A DNA stretch of 64,000 nucleotides from Siphonodentalium dalli (lineage: Eukaryota > Mollusca > Scaphopoda > Gadilida > Siphonodentaliidae): the NCBI GenBank assembly GCA_032622095.1, contig CP136069.1, positions 46,848,194-46,912,193 of the forward strand, in the 5' to 3' direction. Shown piece by piece: positions 13,401 to 26,716 of the stretch (position 1 is the stretch's first letter; each line of letters opens with the position of its first letter). The notes under the pieces were generated by a model. That model was not told the origin of the DNA. It did not search any database and worked only from the letters and a program-made list of their open reading frames with translations. Position numbers and translations under genes: made by a program.

Positions 13401-16400
13401 AGTGATATACATATATATATCATAAAAGTGTGTCATTTCCACTGGTGGGTATGGTCATTTGAAGGTTAATAGCACTAAAACTTGGACACATTTAAGAAAA
13501 TGCTTCAGCAATTCAAAGAGAGCATATCTTTATTCAACTAATTCAATATACACCCACATTCAGTTATCTTGGATCACCCTTGCAGACCTGAAAATGTCAT
13601 ATTTTATTCTTCAATGGGCTGATACAGTCATGCGCTTGATGCTCAGCTGATCAGATCTGGACTCAATGACCTCACATCACCAGAAGTTCTCTCATGGAAA
13701 GAATATTGTACAGTCTTCCATAGCTGATCCAAGTTTGCAACACCAGACCCCTAAAACTGAGTGAAAATGGGGCTTGAACATGACTGGTGGTGGAAAATTG
13801 TGCTTTTTTGATGAATAATTTGTTAAAGGGGGTGGGGTTAAATTGTGTGTGATAAATAAAGAACCACAGAAGAGATATTGTTTTTGAACACATTTTTTCC
13901 ATTGATGGGCAATTCTGAAGAAATGTAGGGAGTTACAATTATTCCGCGAAAAAGCGGGCTATCGCTTTAGGTTACACTGGTGTAAATAAGGTTCCGAGTG
14001 ACATCTAGCGGATGCGGGAGGAATATATAGGAGAGAATAAAATAGACACTGGGCCCTGATTGGTCAATAGCCTTGTGTGCTTTTCACATAAAAAAATCAT
14101 CACACCTCTTCCCTATGATTTCCCATAGGTAAAATAACCATTGGCACAGGAATTAACCCTTTGTAGTGAAGTTTGAATTTTTTGGTGTGGTCTAAAATAT
14201 GACTGTATTTTTTTATGCGGTTCTGACACTAGTTACGAAAACATAAGATTTAAAGGCGAATTCCCTGCTAGACAGACATGATTTTTTTTGTGTAAAAAGT
14301 TTCCCAAAATGTCAATTTTTCAGATTTAAAGAAAATTTTGGACCCAACATTTATATTGCCAATACTATACACTAAAACGTTAGCACTGAGGCCTATGGAA
14401 AACATTTACACCAGTGTAACCTAAAGGGAAAAAATAGCTTTTTATCATTTTTGATTCCTGGGAGTCACTTTAAGGCATTTTAATGCATTTTACAGAGCCT
14501 GGTATTTCAGTCCAATGAATATCTCATGCTTGGTGTGGCTATTCTTGCTGCTGATGACTTCTTTCACTTACATCAGCCAAAAAAATAGTAAGATTTTTCA
14601 TAAAAAATGCCAATTTTTCTAGGTATTTTCAAAAATTTTCAAGGTGGTAATAGTCACATGATAATGCAAATGACCCATAACATGAGCATGTCAACAACAC
14701 ATATAACAATTGTTATAAGAACCTAATCTAACAAGTATTTTGGAGTTTATAGCCAGTGATATACATATATATATCATAAAAGTGTGTCATTTCCACTGGT
14801 GGGTATGGTCATTTGAAGGTTAATAGCACTAAAACTTGGACACATTTAAGAAAATGCTTCAGCAATTCAAAGAGAGCATATCTTTATTCAACTAATTCAA
14901 TATACACCCACATCCAGTTATCTTGGATCACCCTTGCAGACCTGAAAATGTCATATTTTATTCTTCAATGGGCTGATACAGTCATGCGCTTGATGCTCAG
15001 CTGATCAGATCTGGACTCAATGACCTCACATCACCAGAAGTTCTCTCATGGAAAGAATATTGTACAGTCTTCCATAGCTGATCCAAGTTTGCAACACCAG
15101 ACCCCTAAAACTGAGTGAAAATGGGGCTTGAACATGACTGGTGGTGGAAAATTGTGCTTTTTTGATGAATAATTTGTTAAAGGGGGTGGGGTTAAATTGT
15201 GTGTGATAAATAAAGAACCACAGAAGAGATATTGTTTTTGAACACATTTTTTCCATTGATGGGCAATTCTGAAGAAATGTAGGGAGTTACAATTATTCCG
15301 CGAAAAAGCGGGCTATCGCTTTAGGTTACACTGGTGTAAATAAGGTTCCGAGTGACATCTAGCGGATGCGGGAGGAATATATAGGAGAGAATAAAATAGA
15401 CACTGGGCCCTGATTGGTCAATAGCCTTGTGTGCTTTTCACATAAAAAAATCATCACACCTCTTCCCTATGATTTCCCATAGGTAAAATAACCATTGGCA
15501 CAGGAATTAACCCTTTGTAGTGAAGTTTTAATTTTTTGGTGTGGTCTAAAATATGACTGTATTTTTTTATGCGGTTCTGACACTAGTTACGAAAACATAA
15601 GATTTAAAGGCGAATTCCCTGCTAGACAGACATGATTTTTTTTGTGTAAAAAGTTTCCCAAAATGTCAATTTTTCAGATTTAAAGAAAATTTTGGACCCA
15701 ACATTTATATTGCCAATACTATACACTAAAACGTTAGCACTGAGGCCTATGGAAAACATTTACACCAGTGTAACCTAAAGGGAAAAAATAGCTTTTTATC
15801 ATTTTTGATTCCTGGGAGTCACTTTAAGGCATTTTAATGCATTTTACAGAGCCTGGTATTTCAGTCCAATGAATATCTCATGCTTGGTGTGGCTATTCTT
15901 GCTGCTGATGACTTCTTTCACTTACATCAGCCAAAAAAATAGTAAGATTTTTCATAAAAAATGCCAATTTTTCTAGGTATTTTCAAAAATATTCAAGGTG
16001 GTAATAGTCACATGATAATGCAAATGACCCATAACATGAGCATGTCAACAACACATATAACAATTGTTATAAGAACCTAATCTAACAAGTATTTTGGAGT
16101 TTATAGCCAGTGATATACATATATATATCATAAAAGTGTGTCATTTCCACTGGTGGGTATGGTCATTTGAAGGTTAATAGCACTAAAACTTGGACACATT
16201 TAAGAAAATGCTTCAGCAATTCAAAGAGAGCATATCTTTATTCAACTAATTCAATATACACCCACATCCAGTTATCTTGGGTCACCCTTGCAGACCTGAA
16301 AATGTCATATTTTATTCTTCAATGGGCTGATACAGTCATGCGCTTGATGCTCAGCTGATCAGATCTGGACTCAATGACCTCACATCACCAGAAGTTCTCT

Positions 16401-19400
16401 CATGGAAAGAATATTGTACAGTCTTCCATAGCTGATCCAAGTTTGCAACACCAGACCCCTAAAACTGAGTGAAAATGGGGCTTGAACATGACTGGTGGTG
16501 GAAAATTGTGCTTTTTTGATGAATAATTTGTTAAAGGGGGTGGGGTTAAATTGTGTGTGATAAATAAAGAACCACAGAAGTGATATTGTTTTTGAACACA
16601 TTTTTTCCATTGATGGGCAATTCTGAAGAAATGTAGGGAGTTACAATTATTCCGCGAAAAAGCGGGCTATCGCTTTAGGTTACACTGGTGTAAATAAGGT
16701 TCCGAGTGACATCTAGCGGATGCGGGAGGAATATATAGGAGAGAATAAAATAGACACTGGGCCCTGATTGGTCAATAGCCTTGTGTGCTTTTCACATAAA
16801 AAAATCATCACACCTCTTCCCTATGATTTCCCATAGGTAAAATAACCATTGGCACAGGAATTAACCCTTTGTAGTGAAGTTTGAATTTTTTGGTGTGGTC
16901 TAAAATATGACTGTATTTTTTTATGCGGTTCTGACACTAGTTACGAAAACATAAGATTTAAAGGCGAATTCCCTGCTAGACAGACATGATTTTTTTTGTG
17001 TAAAAAGTTTCCCAAAATGTCAATTTTTCAGATTTAAAGAAAATTTTGAACCCAACATTTATATTGCCAATACTATACACTAAAACGTTAGCACTGAGGC
17101 ATATGGAAAACATTTACACCAGTGTAACCTAAAGGGAAAAAATAGCTTTTTATCATTTTTGATTCCTGGGAGTCACTTTAAAGCATTTTAATGCATTTTA
17201 CAGAGCCTGGTATTTCAGTCCAATGAATATCTCATGCTTGGTGTGGCTATTCTTGCTGCTGATGACTTCTTTCACTTACATCAGCCAAAAAAATAGTAAG
17301 ATTTTTCATAAAAAATGCCAATTTTTCTAGGTATTTTCAAAAGTTTTCAAGGTGGTAATAGTCACATGATAATGCAAATGACCCATAACATGAGCATGTC
17401 AACAACACATATATCAATTGTTATAAGAACCTAATCTAACAAGTATTTTGGATTTTATAGCCAGTGATATACAGATATATATCATAAAAGTGTGTCATTT
17501 CCACTGGTGGGTATGGTCATTTGAAGGTTAATAGCACTAAAACTTGGACACATTTAAGAAAATGCTTCAGCAATTCAAAGAGAGCATATCTTTATTCAAC
17601 TAATTCAATATACACCCACATCCAGTTATCTTGGATCACCCTTGCAGACCTGAAAATGTCATATTTTATTCTTCAATGTGCTGATAAAGTCATGCGCTTG
17701 ATGCTCAGCTGATCAGATCTGGACTCAATGACCTCACATCACCAGAAGTTCTCTCATGGAAAGAATATTGTACAGTCCTCCATAGCTGATCCAAGTTTGC
17801 AACACCAGACCCCTAAAACTGAGTGAAAATGGGGCCTGAACATGACTGTTGGTGGAAAATTGTGCTTTTTTGATGAATAATTTGTTAAAGGGGGTGGGGT
17901 TAAATTGTGTGTGATAAATAAAGAACCACAGAAGTGATATTGTTTTTGAACACATTTTTTCCATTGATGGGCAATTCTGAAGAAATGTAGGGAGTTACAA
18001 TTATTCCGCGAAAAAGCGGGCTATCGCTTTAGGTTACACTGGTGTAAATAAGGTTCCGAGTGACATCTAGCGGATGCGGGAGGAATATATAGGAGAGAAT
18101 AAAATAGACACTGGGCCCTGATTGGTCAATAGCCTTGTGTGCTTTTCACATAAAAAAATCATCACACCTCTTCCCTATGATTTCCCATAGGTAAAATAAC
18201 CATTGGCACAGGAATTAACCCTTTGTAGTGAAGTTTGAATTTTTTGGTGTGGTCTAAAATATGACTGTATTTTTTTATGCGGTTCTGACACTAGTTACGA
18301 AAACATAAGATTTAAAGGCGAATTCCCTGCTAGACAGACATGATTTTTTTGTGTAGAAAGTTTCCCAAAATGTCAATTTTTCAGATTTAAAGAAAATTTT
18401 GGACCCAACATTTATATTGCCAATACTATACACTAAAACGTTAGCACTGAGGCCTATGGAAAACATTTACACCAGTGTAACCTAAAGGGAGAAAATAGCT
18501 TTTTATCATTTTTGATTCCTGGGAGTCACTTTAAGGCATTTTAATGCATTTTACAGAGCCTGGTATTTCAGTCCAATGAATATCTCATGCTTGGTGTGGC
18601 TATTCTTGCTGCTGATGACTTCTTTCACTTACATCAGCCAAAAAAATAGTAAGATTTTTCATAAAAAATGCCAATTTTTCTAGGTATTTTCAAAAATTTT
18701 CAAGGTGGTAATAGTCACATGATAATGCAAATGACCCATACCATGAGCATGTCAACAACACATATATCAATTGTTATAAGAACCTAATCTAACAAGTATT
18801 TTGGAGTTTATAGCCAGTGATATACATATATATATCATAAAAGTGTGTCATTTCCACTGGTGGGTATGGTCATTTGAAGGTTAATAGCACTAAAACTTGG
18901 ACACATTTAAGAAAATGCTTCAGCAATTCAAAGAGAGCATATCTTTATTCAACTAATTCAATATACACCCACATCCAGTTATCTTGGATCACCCTTGCAG
19001 ACCTGAAAATGTCATATTTTATTCTTCAATGGGCTGATACAGTCATGCGCTTGATGCTCAGCTGATCAGATCTGGACTCAATGACCTCACATCACCAGAA
19101 GTTCTCTCATGGAAAGAATATTGTACAGTCTTCCATAGCTGATCCAAGTTTGCAACACCAGACCCCTAAAACTGAGTGAAAATGGGGCTTGAACATGACT
19201 GGTGGTGGAAAATTGTGCTTTTTTGATGAATAATTTGTTAAAGGGGGTGGGGTTAAATTGTGTGTGATAAATAAAGAACCACAGAAGTGATATTGTTTTT
19301 GAACACATTTTTTCCATTGATGGGCAATTCTGAAGAAATGTAGGGAGTTACAATTATTCCGCGAAAAAGCGGGCTATCGCTTTAGGTTACACTGGTGTAA

Positions 19401-22400
19401 ATAAGGTTCCGAGTGACATCTAGCGGATGCGGGAGGAATATATAGGAGAGAATAAAATAGACACTGGGCCCTGATTGGTCAATAGCCTTGTGTGCTTTTC
19501 ACATAAAAAAATCATCACACCTCTTCCCTATGATTTCCCATAGGTAAAATAACCATTGGCACAGGAATTAACCCTTTGTAGTGAAGTTTGAATTTTTTGG
19601 TGTGGTCTAAAATATGACTGTATTTTTTTATGCGGTTCTGACACTAGTTACGAAAACATAAGATTTAAAGGCGAATTCCCTGCTAGACAGACATGATTTT
19701 TTTTGTGTAAAAAGTTTCCCAAAATGTCAATTTTTCAGATTTAAAGAAAATTTTGGACCCAACATTTATATTGCCAATACTATACACTAAAACGTTAGCA
19801 CTGAGGCCTATGGAAAACATTTACACCAGTGTAACCTAAAGGGAAAAAATAGCTTTTTATCATTTTTGATTCCTGGGAGTCACTTTAAGGCATTTTAATG
19901 CATTTTACAGAGCCTGGTATTTCAGTCCAATGAATATCTCATGCTTGGTGTGGCTATTCTTGCTGCTGATGACTTCTTTCACTTACATCAGCCAAAAAAA
20001 TAGTAAGATTTTTCATAAAAAATGCCAATTTTTCTAGGTATTTTCAAAATTTTTCAAGGTGGTAATAGTCACATGATAATGCAAATGACCCATAACATGA
20101 GCATGTCAACAACACATATAACAATTGTTATAAGAACCTAATCTAACAAGTATTTTGGAGTTTATAGCCAGTGATATACATATATATATCATAAAAGTGT
20201 GTCATTTCCACTGGTGGGTATGGTCATTTGAAGGTTAATAGCACTAAAACTTGGACACATTTAAGAAAATGCTTCAGCAATTCAAAGAGAGCATATCTTT
20301 ATTCAACTAATTCAATATACACCCACATCCAGTTATCTTGGATCACCCTTGCAGACCTGAAAATGTCATATTTTATTCTTCAATGGGCTGATACAGTCAT
20401 GCGCTTGATGCTCAGCTGATCAGATCTGGACTCAATGACCTCACATCACCAGAAGTTCTCTCATGGAAAGAATATTGTACAGTCTTCCATAGCTGATCCA
20501 AGTTTGCAACACCAGACCCCTAAAACTGAGTGAAAATGGGGCTTGAACATGACTGGTGGTGGAAAATTGTGCTTTTTTGATGAATAATTTGTTAAAGGGG
20601 GTGGGGTTAAATTGTGTGTGATAAATAAAGAACCACAGAAGTGATATTGTTTTTGAACACATTTTTTCCATTGATGGGCAATTCTGAAGAAATGTAGGGA
20701 GTTACAATTATTCCGCGAAAAAGCGGGCTATCGCTTTAGGTTACACTGGTGTAAATAAGGTTCCGAGTGACATCTAGCGGATGCGGGAGGAATATATAGG
20801 AGAGAATAAAATAGACACTGGGCCCTGATTGGTCAATAGCCTTGTGTGCTTTTCACATAAAAAAATCATCACACCTCTTCCCTATGATTTCCCATAGGTA
20901 AAATAACCATTGGCACAGGAATTAACCCTTTGTAGTGAAGTTTGAATTTTTTGGTGTGGTCTAAAATATGACTGTATTTTTTTATGCGGTTCTGACACTA
21001 GTTACGAAAACATAAGATTTAAAGGCGAATTCCCTGCTAGACAGACATGATTTTTTTTGTGTAAAAAGTTTCCCAAAATGTCAATTTTTCAGATTTAAAG
21101 AAAATTTTGAACCCAACATTTATATTGCCAATACTATACACTAAAACGTTAGCACTGAGGCATATGGAAAACATTTACACCAGTGTAACCTAAAGGGAAA
21201 AAATAGCTTTTTATCATTTTTGATTCCTGGGAGTCACTTTAAAGCATTTTAATGCATTTTACAGAGCCTGGTATTTCAGTCCAATGAATATCTCATGCTT
21301 GGTGTGGCTATTCTTGCTGCTGATGACTTCTTTCACTTACATCAGCCAAAAAAATAGTAAGATTTTTCATAAAAAATGCCAATTTTTCTAGGTATTTTCA
21401 AAAGTTTTCAAGGTGGTAATAGTCACATGATAATGCAAATGACCCATAACATGAGCATGTCAACAACACATATATCAATTGTTATAAGAACCTAATCTAA
21501 CAAGTATTTTGGATTTTATAGCCAGTGATATACAGATATATATCATAAAAGTGTGTCATTTCCACTGGTGGGTATGGTCATTTGAAGGTTAATAGCACTA
21601 AAACTTGGACACATTTAAGAAAATGCTTCAGCAATTCAAAGAGAGCATATCTTTATTCAACTAATTCAATATACACCCACATCCAGTTATCTTGGATCAC
21701 CCTTGCAGACTTGAAAATGTCATATTTTATTCTTCAATGTGCTGATAAAGTCATGCGCTTGATGCTCAGCTGATCAGATCTGGACTCAATGACCTCACAT
21801 CACCAGAAGTTCTCTCATGGAAAGAATATTGTACAGTCCTCCATAGCTGATCCAAGTTTGCAACACCAGACCCCTAAAACTGAGTGAAAATGGGGCCTGA
21901 ACATGACTGTTGGTGGAAAATTGTGCTTTTTTGATGAATAATTTGTTAAAGGGGGTGGGGTTAAATTGTGTGTGATAAATAAAGAACCACAGAAGTGATA
22001 TTGTTTTTGAACACATTTTTTCCATTGATGGGCAATTCTGAAGAAATGTAGGGAGTTACAATTATTCCGCGAAAAAGCGGGCTATCGCTTTAGGTTACAC
22101 TGGTGTAAATAAGGTTCCGAGTGACATCTAGCGGATGCGGGAGGAATATATAGGAGAGAATAAAATAGACACTGGGCCCTGATTGGTCAATAGCCTTGTG
22201 TGCTTTTCACATAAAAAAATCATCACACCTCTTCCCTATGATTTCCCATAGGTAAAATAACCATTGGCACAGGAATTAACCCTTTGTAGTGAAGTTTGAA
22301 TTTTTTGGTGTGGTCTAAAATATGACTGTATTTTTTTATGCGGTTCTGACACTAGTTACGAAAACATAAGATTTAAAGGCGAATTCCCTGCTAGACAGAC

Positions 22401-23445
22401 ATGATTTTTTTGTGTAGAAAGTTTCCCAAAATGTCAATTTTTCAGATTTAAAGAAAATTTTGGACCCAACATTTATATTGCCAATACTATACACTAAAAC
22501 GTTAGCACTGAGGCCTATGGAAAACATTTACACCAGTGTAACCTAAAGGGAAAAAATAGCTTTTTATCATTTTTGATTCCTGGGAGTCACTTTAAGGCAT
22601 TTTAATGCATTTTACAGAGCCTGGTATTTCAGTCCAATGAATATCTCATGCTTGGTGTGGCTATTCTTGCTGCTGATGACTTCTTTCACTTACATCAGCC
22701 AAAAAAATAGTAAGATTTTTCATAAAAAATGCCAATTTTTCTAGGTATTTTCAATTTTTTTCAAGGTGGTAATAGTCACATGATAATGCAAATGACCCAT
22801 ACCATGAGCATGTCAACAACACATATATCAATTGTTATAAGAACCTAATCTAACAAGTATTTTGGAGTTTATAGCCAGTGATATACATATATATATCATA
22901 AAAGTGTGTCATTTCCACTGGTGGGTATGGTCATTTGAAGGTTAATAGCACTAAAACTTGGACACATTTAAGAAAATGCTTCAGCAATTCAAAGAGAGCA
23001 TATCTTTATTCAACTAATTCAATATACACCCACATCCAGTTATCTTGGATCACCCTTGCAGACCTGAAAATGTCATATTTTATTCTTCAATGGGCTGATA
23101 CAGTCATGCGCTTGATGCTCAGCTGATAAGATCTGGACTCAATGACCTCACATCACCAGAAGTTCTCTCATGGAAAGAATATTGTACAGTCTTCCATAGC
23201 TGATCCAAGTTTGCAACACCAGACCCCTAAAACTGAGTGAAAATGGGGCTTGAACATGACTGGTGGTGGAAAATTGTGCTTTTTTGATGAATAATTTGTT
23301 AAAGGGGGTGGGGTTAAATTGTGTGTGATAAATAAAGAACCACAGAAGTGATATTGTTTTTGAACACATTTTTTCCATTGATGGGCAATTCTGAAGAAAT
23401 GTAGGGAGTTACAATTATTCCGCGAAAAAGCGGGCTATCGCTTTA

Positions 23446-24799
23446 GGTTACACTGGTGTAAATAAGGTTCCGAGTGACATCTAGCGGATGCGGGAGGAAT
23501 ATATAGGAGAGAATAAAATAGACACTGGGCCCTGATTGGTCAATAGCCTTGTGTGCTTTTCACATAAAAAAATCATCACACCTCTTCCCTATGATTTCCC
23601 ATAGGTAAAATAACCATTGGCACAGGAATTAACCCTTTGTAGTGAAGTTTGAATTTTTTGGTGTGGTCTAAAATATGACTGTATTTTTTTATGCGGTTCT
23701 GACACTAGTTACGAAAACATAAGATTTAAAGGCGAATTCCCTGCTAGACAGACATGATTTTTTTTGTGTAAAAAGTTTCCCAAAATGTCAATTTTTCAGA
23801 TTTAAAGAAAATTTTGGACCCAACATTTATATTGCCAATACTATACACTAAAACGTTAGCACTGAGGCCTATGGAAAACATTTACACCAGTGTAACCTAA
23901 AGGGAAAAAATAGCTTTTTATCATTTTTGATTCCTGGGAGTCACTTTAAGGCATTTTAATGCATTTTACAGAGCCTGGTATTTCAGTCCAATGAATATCT
24001 CATGCTTGGTGTGGCTATTCTTGCTGCTGATGACTTCTTTCACTTACATCAGCCAAAAAAATAGTAAGATTTTTCATAAAAAATGCCAATTTTTCTAGGT
24101 ATTTTCAAAAGTTTTCAAGGTGGTAATAGTCACATGATAATGCAAATGACCCATAACATGAGCATGTCAACAACACATATAACAATTGTTATAAGAACCT
24201 AATCTAACAAGTATTTTGGAGTTTATAGCCAGTGATATACAGATATATATCATAAAAGTGTGTCATTTCCACTGGTGGGTATGGTCATTTGAAGGTTAAT
24301 AGCACTAAAACTTGGACACATTTAAGAAAATGCTTCAGCAATTCAAAGAGAGCATATCTTTATTCAACTAATTCAATATACACCCACATCCAGTTATCTT
24401 GGATCACCCTTGCAGACCTGAAAATGTCATATTTTATTCTTCAATGTGCTGATAAAGTCATGCGCTTGATGCTCAGCTGATCAGATCTGGACTCAATGAC
24501 CTCACATCACCAGAAGTTCTCTCATGGAAAGAATATTGTACAGTCTTCCATAGCTGATCCAAGTTTGCAACACCAGACCCCTAAAACTGAGTGAAAATGG
24601 GGCCTGAACATGACTGGTGGTGGAAAATTGTGCTTTTTTGATGAATAATTTGTTAAAGGGGGTGGGGTTAAATTGTGTGTGATAAATAAAGAACCACAGA
24701 AGTGATATTGTTTTTGAACACATTTTTTCCATTGATGGGCAATTCTGAAGAAATGTAGGGAGTTACAATTATTCCGCGAAAAAACGGGCTATCGCTTTA
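23446..24799. repeat. Mosaic satellite monomer (subtype A/B hybrid)
   Basis: This unit mixes markers that elsewhere travel separately. It has the subtype-B marks GAGTTTATAGCC and AACAATTG, then subtype-A CAGATATATAT and TGTGCTGATAAAG, then B-type GTCTTCC with A-type GGCCTGAAC. It is best explained by recombination or gene conversion between monomer types. Confidence 0.7.
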
Positions 24800-25250
24800 G
24801 GTTACACTGGTGTAAATAAGGTTCCGAGTGACATCTAGCGGATGCGGGAGGAATATATAGGAGAGAATAAAATAGACACTGGGCCCTGATTGGTCAATAG
24901 CCTTGTGTGCTTTTCACATAAAAAAATCATCACACCTCTTCCCTATGATTTCCCATAGGTAAAATAACCATTGGCACAGGAATTAACCCTTTGTAGTGAA
25001 GTTTGAATTTTTTGGTGTGGTCTAAAATATGACTGTATTTTTTTATGCGGTTCTGACACTAGTTACGAAAACATAAGATTTAAAGGCGAATTCCCTGCTA
25101 GACAGACATGATTTTTTTGTGTAAAAAGTTTCCCAAAATGTCAATTTTTCAGATTTAAAGAAAATTTTGGACCCAACATTTATATTGCCAATACTATACA
25201 CTAAAACGTTAGCACTGAGGCCTATGGAAAACATTTACACCAGTGTAACC
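24800..25250. mobile_element. MITE family B: terminal copy closing the satellite
   Basis: The last array unit is only the TIR element: it starts GGTTACACTGG and stops exactly at CCAGTGTAACC, followed by TGTAAATTCCGC of the neighbouring repeat instead of the spacer. The array therefore ends at a transposon boundary, not at a random point in the monomer. Confidence 0.85.
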
Positions 25251-25724
25251 TGTAAATTCCGCTATAAACTGGGGACGACTTTTGTAAACTCCGCTATAAA
25301 CTGGGGAAGAGTTGTATATTCTATTTATTGCATGATCCAAAACCTCGATAATACATACTTAGATCAACAAATGGGACGCAAAACTAACATCGCTTTCTAT
25401 AAGGCCTGCGATGACGTTTCACGTAACTATATATATGCATTGTTTGCCCGCGTAAGGAAATAGTCCCAGATAAATAAAGACTTTCACGCATTTAAAGGCG
25501 AATAATTAATGAAATTTTCAAACTCTTCATTCGTTAAGAGTTTCGTTGCAAAATTAAAGGAAGCCATAGTATTTTGAGACATAGAGTATGGAATGTAAAC
25601 AGACGACACACCGGAAGTCAAATGTCACCTGGCACTATTCCCTGTTATGAAACTAACGTTTAATATCACAATTTATAGAATGGATTTATTAAAATGGAAT
25701 AAGGGTGGGATAATGTAATACAAA
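25251..25724. repeat. Dispersed repeat H, copy 1 (right flank of satellite)
   Basis: Closely matches 55155-55598 over ~450 bp, from TGTAAATTCCGC to GTAATACAAA. It carries a local duplication of the segment CCGCTATAAACTGGGGA not present in the other copy. Both copies keep one open frame of ~60 codons containing NWGRVV and ending FARV[RM]K, but the partial third copy at 3060-3146 has an indel in that frame. It is probably non-coding repeat DNA or an old exon fragment; no function assigned. Confidence 0.8.
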
Positions 25725-26127
25725 TTGTTATTTACATGATTACGGATTAAGAGTTGCATGGGGGTCTGATGATAATTTGAAAGGCAATTGTTGAATGTAG
25801 TCTTGAATTGTTTTGGCCAAATGTTTGACCAAATGAAATTTTCTTCAGCCATTTTCAAAAAAAAAAAAGGAAAAAAAAAAAAAATTGCCGTTTTTAAGTT
25901 AGTTTAAACAGTATTTATTCCATGAATAATACAATATAAACTGCATCAAAATTGGTACATGTATATATAACGTCATGGTCCGTATTCGATATCAAGCGTG
26001 TGGGCTTATGCGAGTCGTATCCTTGAATACGTTTTTATCCATCCCACCTAGCGAGGGAGTGGTCTGCTTAAAATGTGGTACAGTATACCATTTTAATACA
26101 GATATGACTTTCGTTTCGTGTAGACGC
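25725..26127. other. Non-coding stretch with poly-A tract
   Basis: No gene recognised. 25857-25884 is an almost pure A run interrupted by GG; it could mark the 3' end of a degraded retroposon, but no body can be identified. Confidence 0.5.
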
Positions 26128-26716
26128 TTAAGGTTTGTTTACATTGCTGTAGATCTGTATACAGTTCTACACGCATACTAGTGTAAACGGGTTGATATAG
26201 AAATGCACACAGAAAGAAAACGGTATTCGTTCGTATAAGCAAAAATCGGGCACGATTTTTATATAAGTCAGGGTCAACACCGAGACATTGCGAGAGGCAA
26301 ATCCGATTTGATTAATTGTTACTCGGGATTAATCTTTCGTTGTAATTTCAACCCATGTATTTCACACTGTGTAAGCGAGAACCTGTGTACTGGGAGATGA
26401 AGTAGCCCTATATTTCTATTTGTGTACATGTATACTGTTGTTTATTGTGTATTCATGTTATTTGTTCTCATGCGCCTTTCATTCTTTCTTCGAACCATTA
26501 TCAACTGGTGTAAGAATAAACTGCTTTGGTCTGCTGATAGTTGATTCATTTGTTTGTCTGGCCTAAACTGACACGACTCATAGCGAATTGTCAATTACCA
26601 GAGTACTGATGAGCGCGCGGTCATTATCAGTAATCATGTTGTGATCAAAGTAATCTGCGACACGTGACTTCACACATATCTGTATACAAATCTACAGCAA
26701 TGTAAATACACCTTAA
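26128..26716. mobile_element. MITE family C (589 bp)
   Basis: The ends are inverted repeats of ~40 bp. The left end TTAAGGTTTGTTTACATTGC is matched by the inverse of the right end, TTAAGGTGTATTTACATTGC, and both continue into CTGTAGAT.TGTATACAG. No transposase frame lies inside, so it is non-autonomous. TTAA at both termini suggests TTAA target preference, as in piggyBac-type elements; that assignment is inference. Confidence 0.75.

Larger units (their letters stand above)
3149..25250. repeat. 22.1-kb satellite array, 16 monomers of ~1354 bp bounded by TIR elements
   Basis: Near-identical monomers start (at GGTTACACTGG) at 3149, 4494, 5847, 7201, 8555, 9909, 11262, 12616, 13970, 15324, 16678, 18032, 19385, 20739, 22093 and 23446. 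A final partial unit at 24800 contains only the TIR element and ends at 25250. Period is 1354 or 1353 bp, the shorter form having one T fewer in a poly-T run; the first unit is ~9 bp shorter and lacks GATGCGGGAGGA. Each monomer is a ~442-450-bp element with TIRs followed by a ~903-904-bp spacer. Two sequence subtypes alternate irregularly. Short frames repeated in every unit (63, 76 and 63 residues) are consequences of the repetition and resemble no protein I know. The true copy number may differ if the assembly is collapsed. Confidence 0.97.

Noticed and set aside
4195-24732. Short open frames (63 and 76 residues) repeated in every satellite monomer as a possible gene family
   Set aside because: They are identical because the DNA is identical. 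Differences fall without codon-position bias, there is no start context or splice structure, and the two frames lie on opposite strands of the same spacer.
3149-25250. CRISPR-like or rDNA-like array
   Set aside because: Repeat units are 1.35 kb with no unique spacers, and nothing resembles rRNA sequence; this is eukaryotic satellite DNA.
25167-25463. 98-codon frame spanning the satellite end and repeat H
   Set aside because: It crosses a transposon/repeat junction and its first third is family-B element sequence; no evidence for a real gene.
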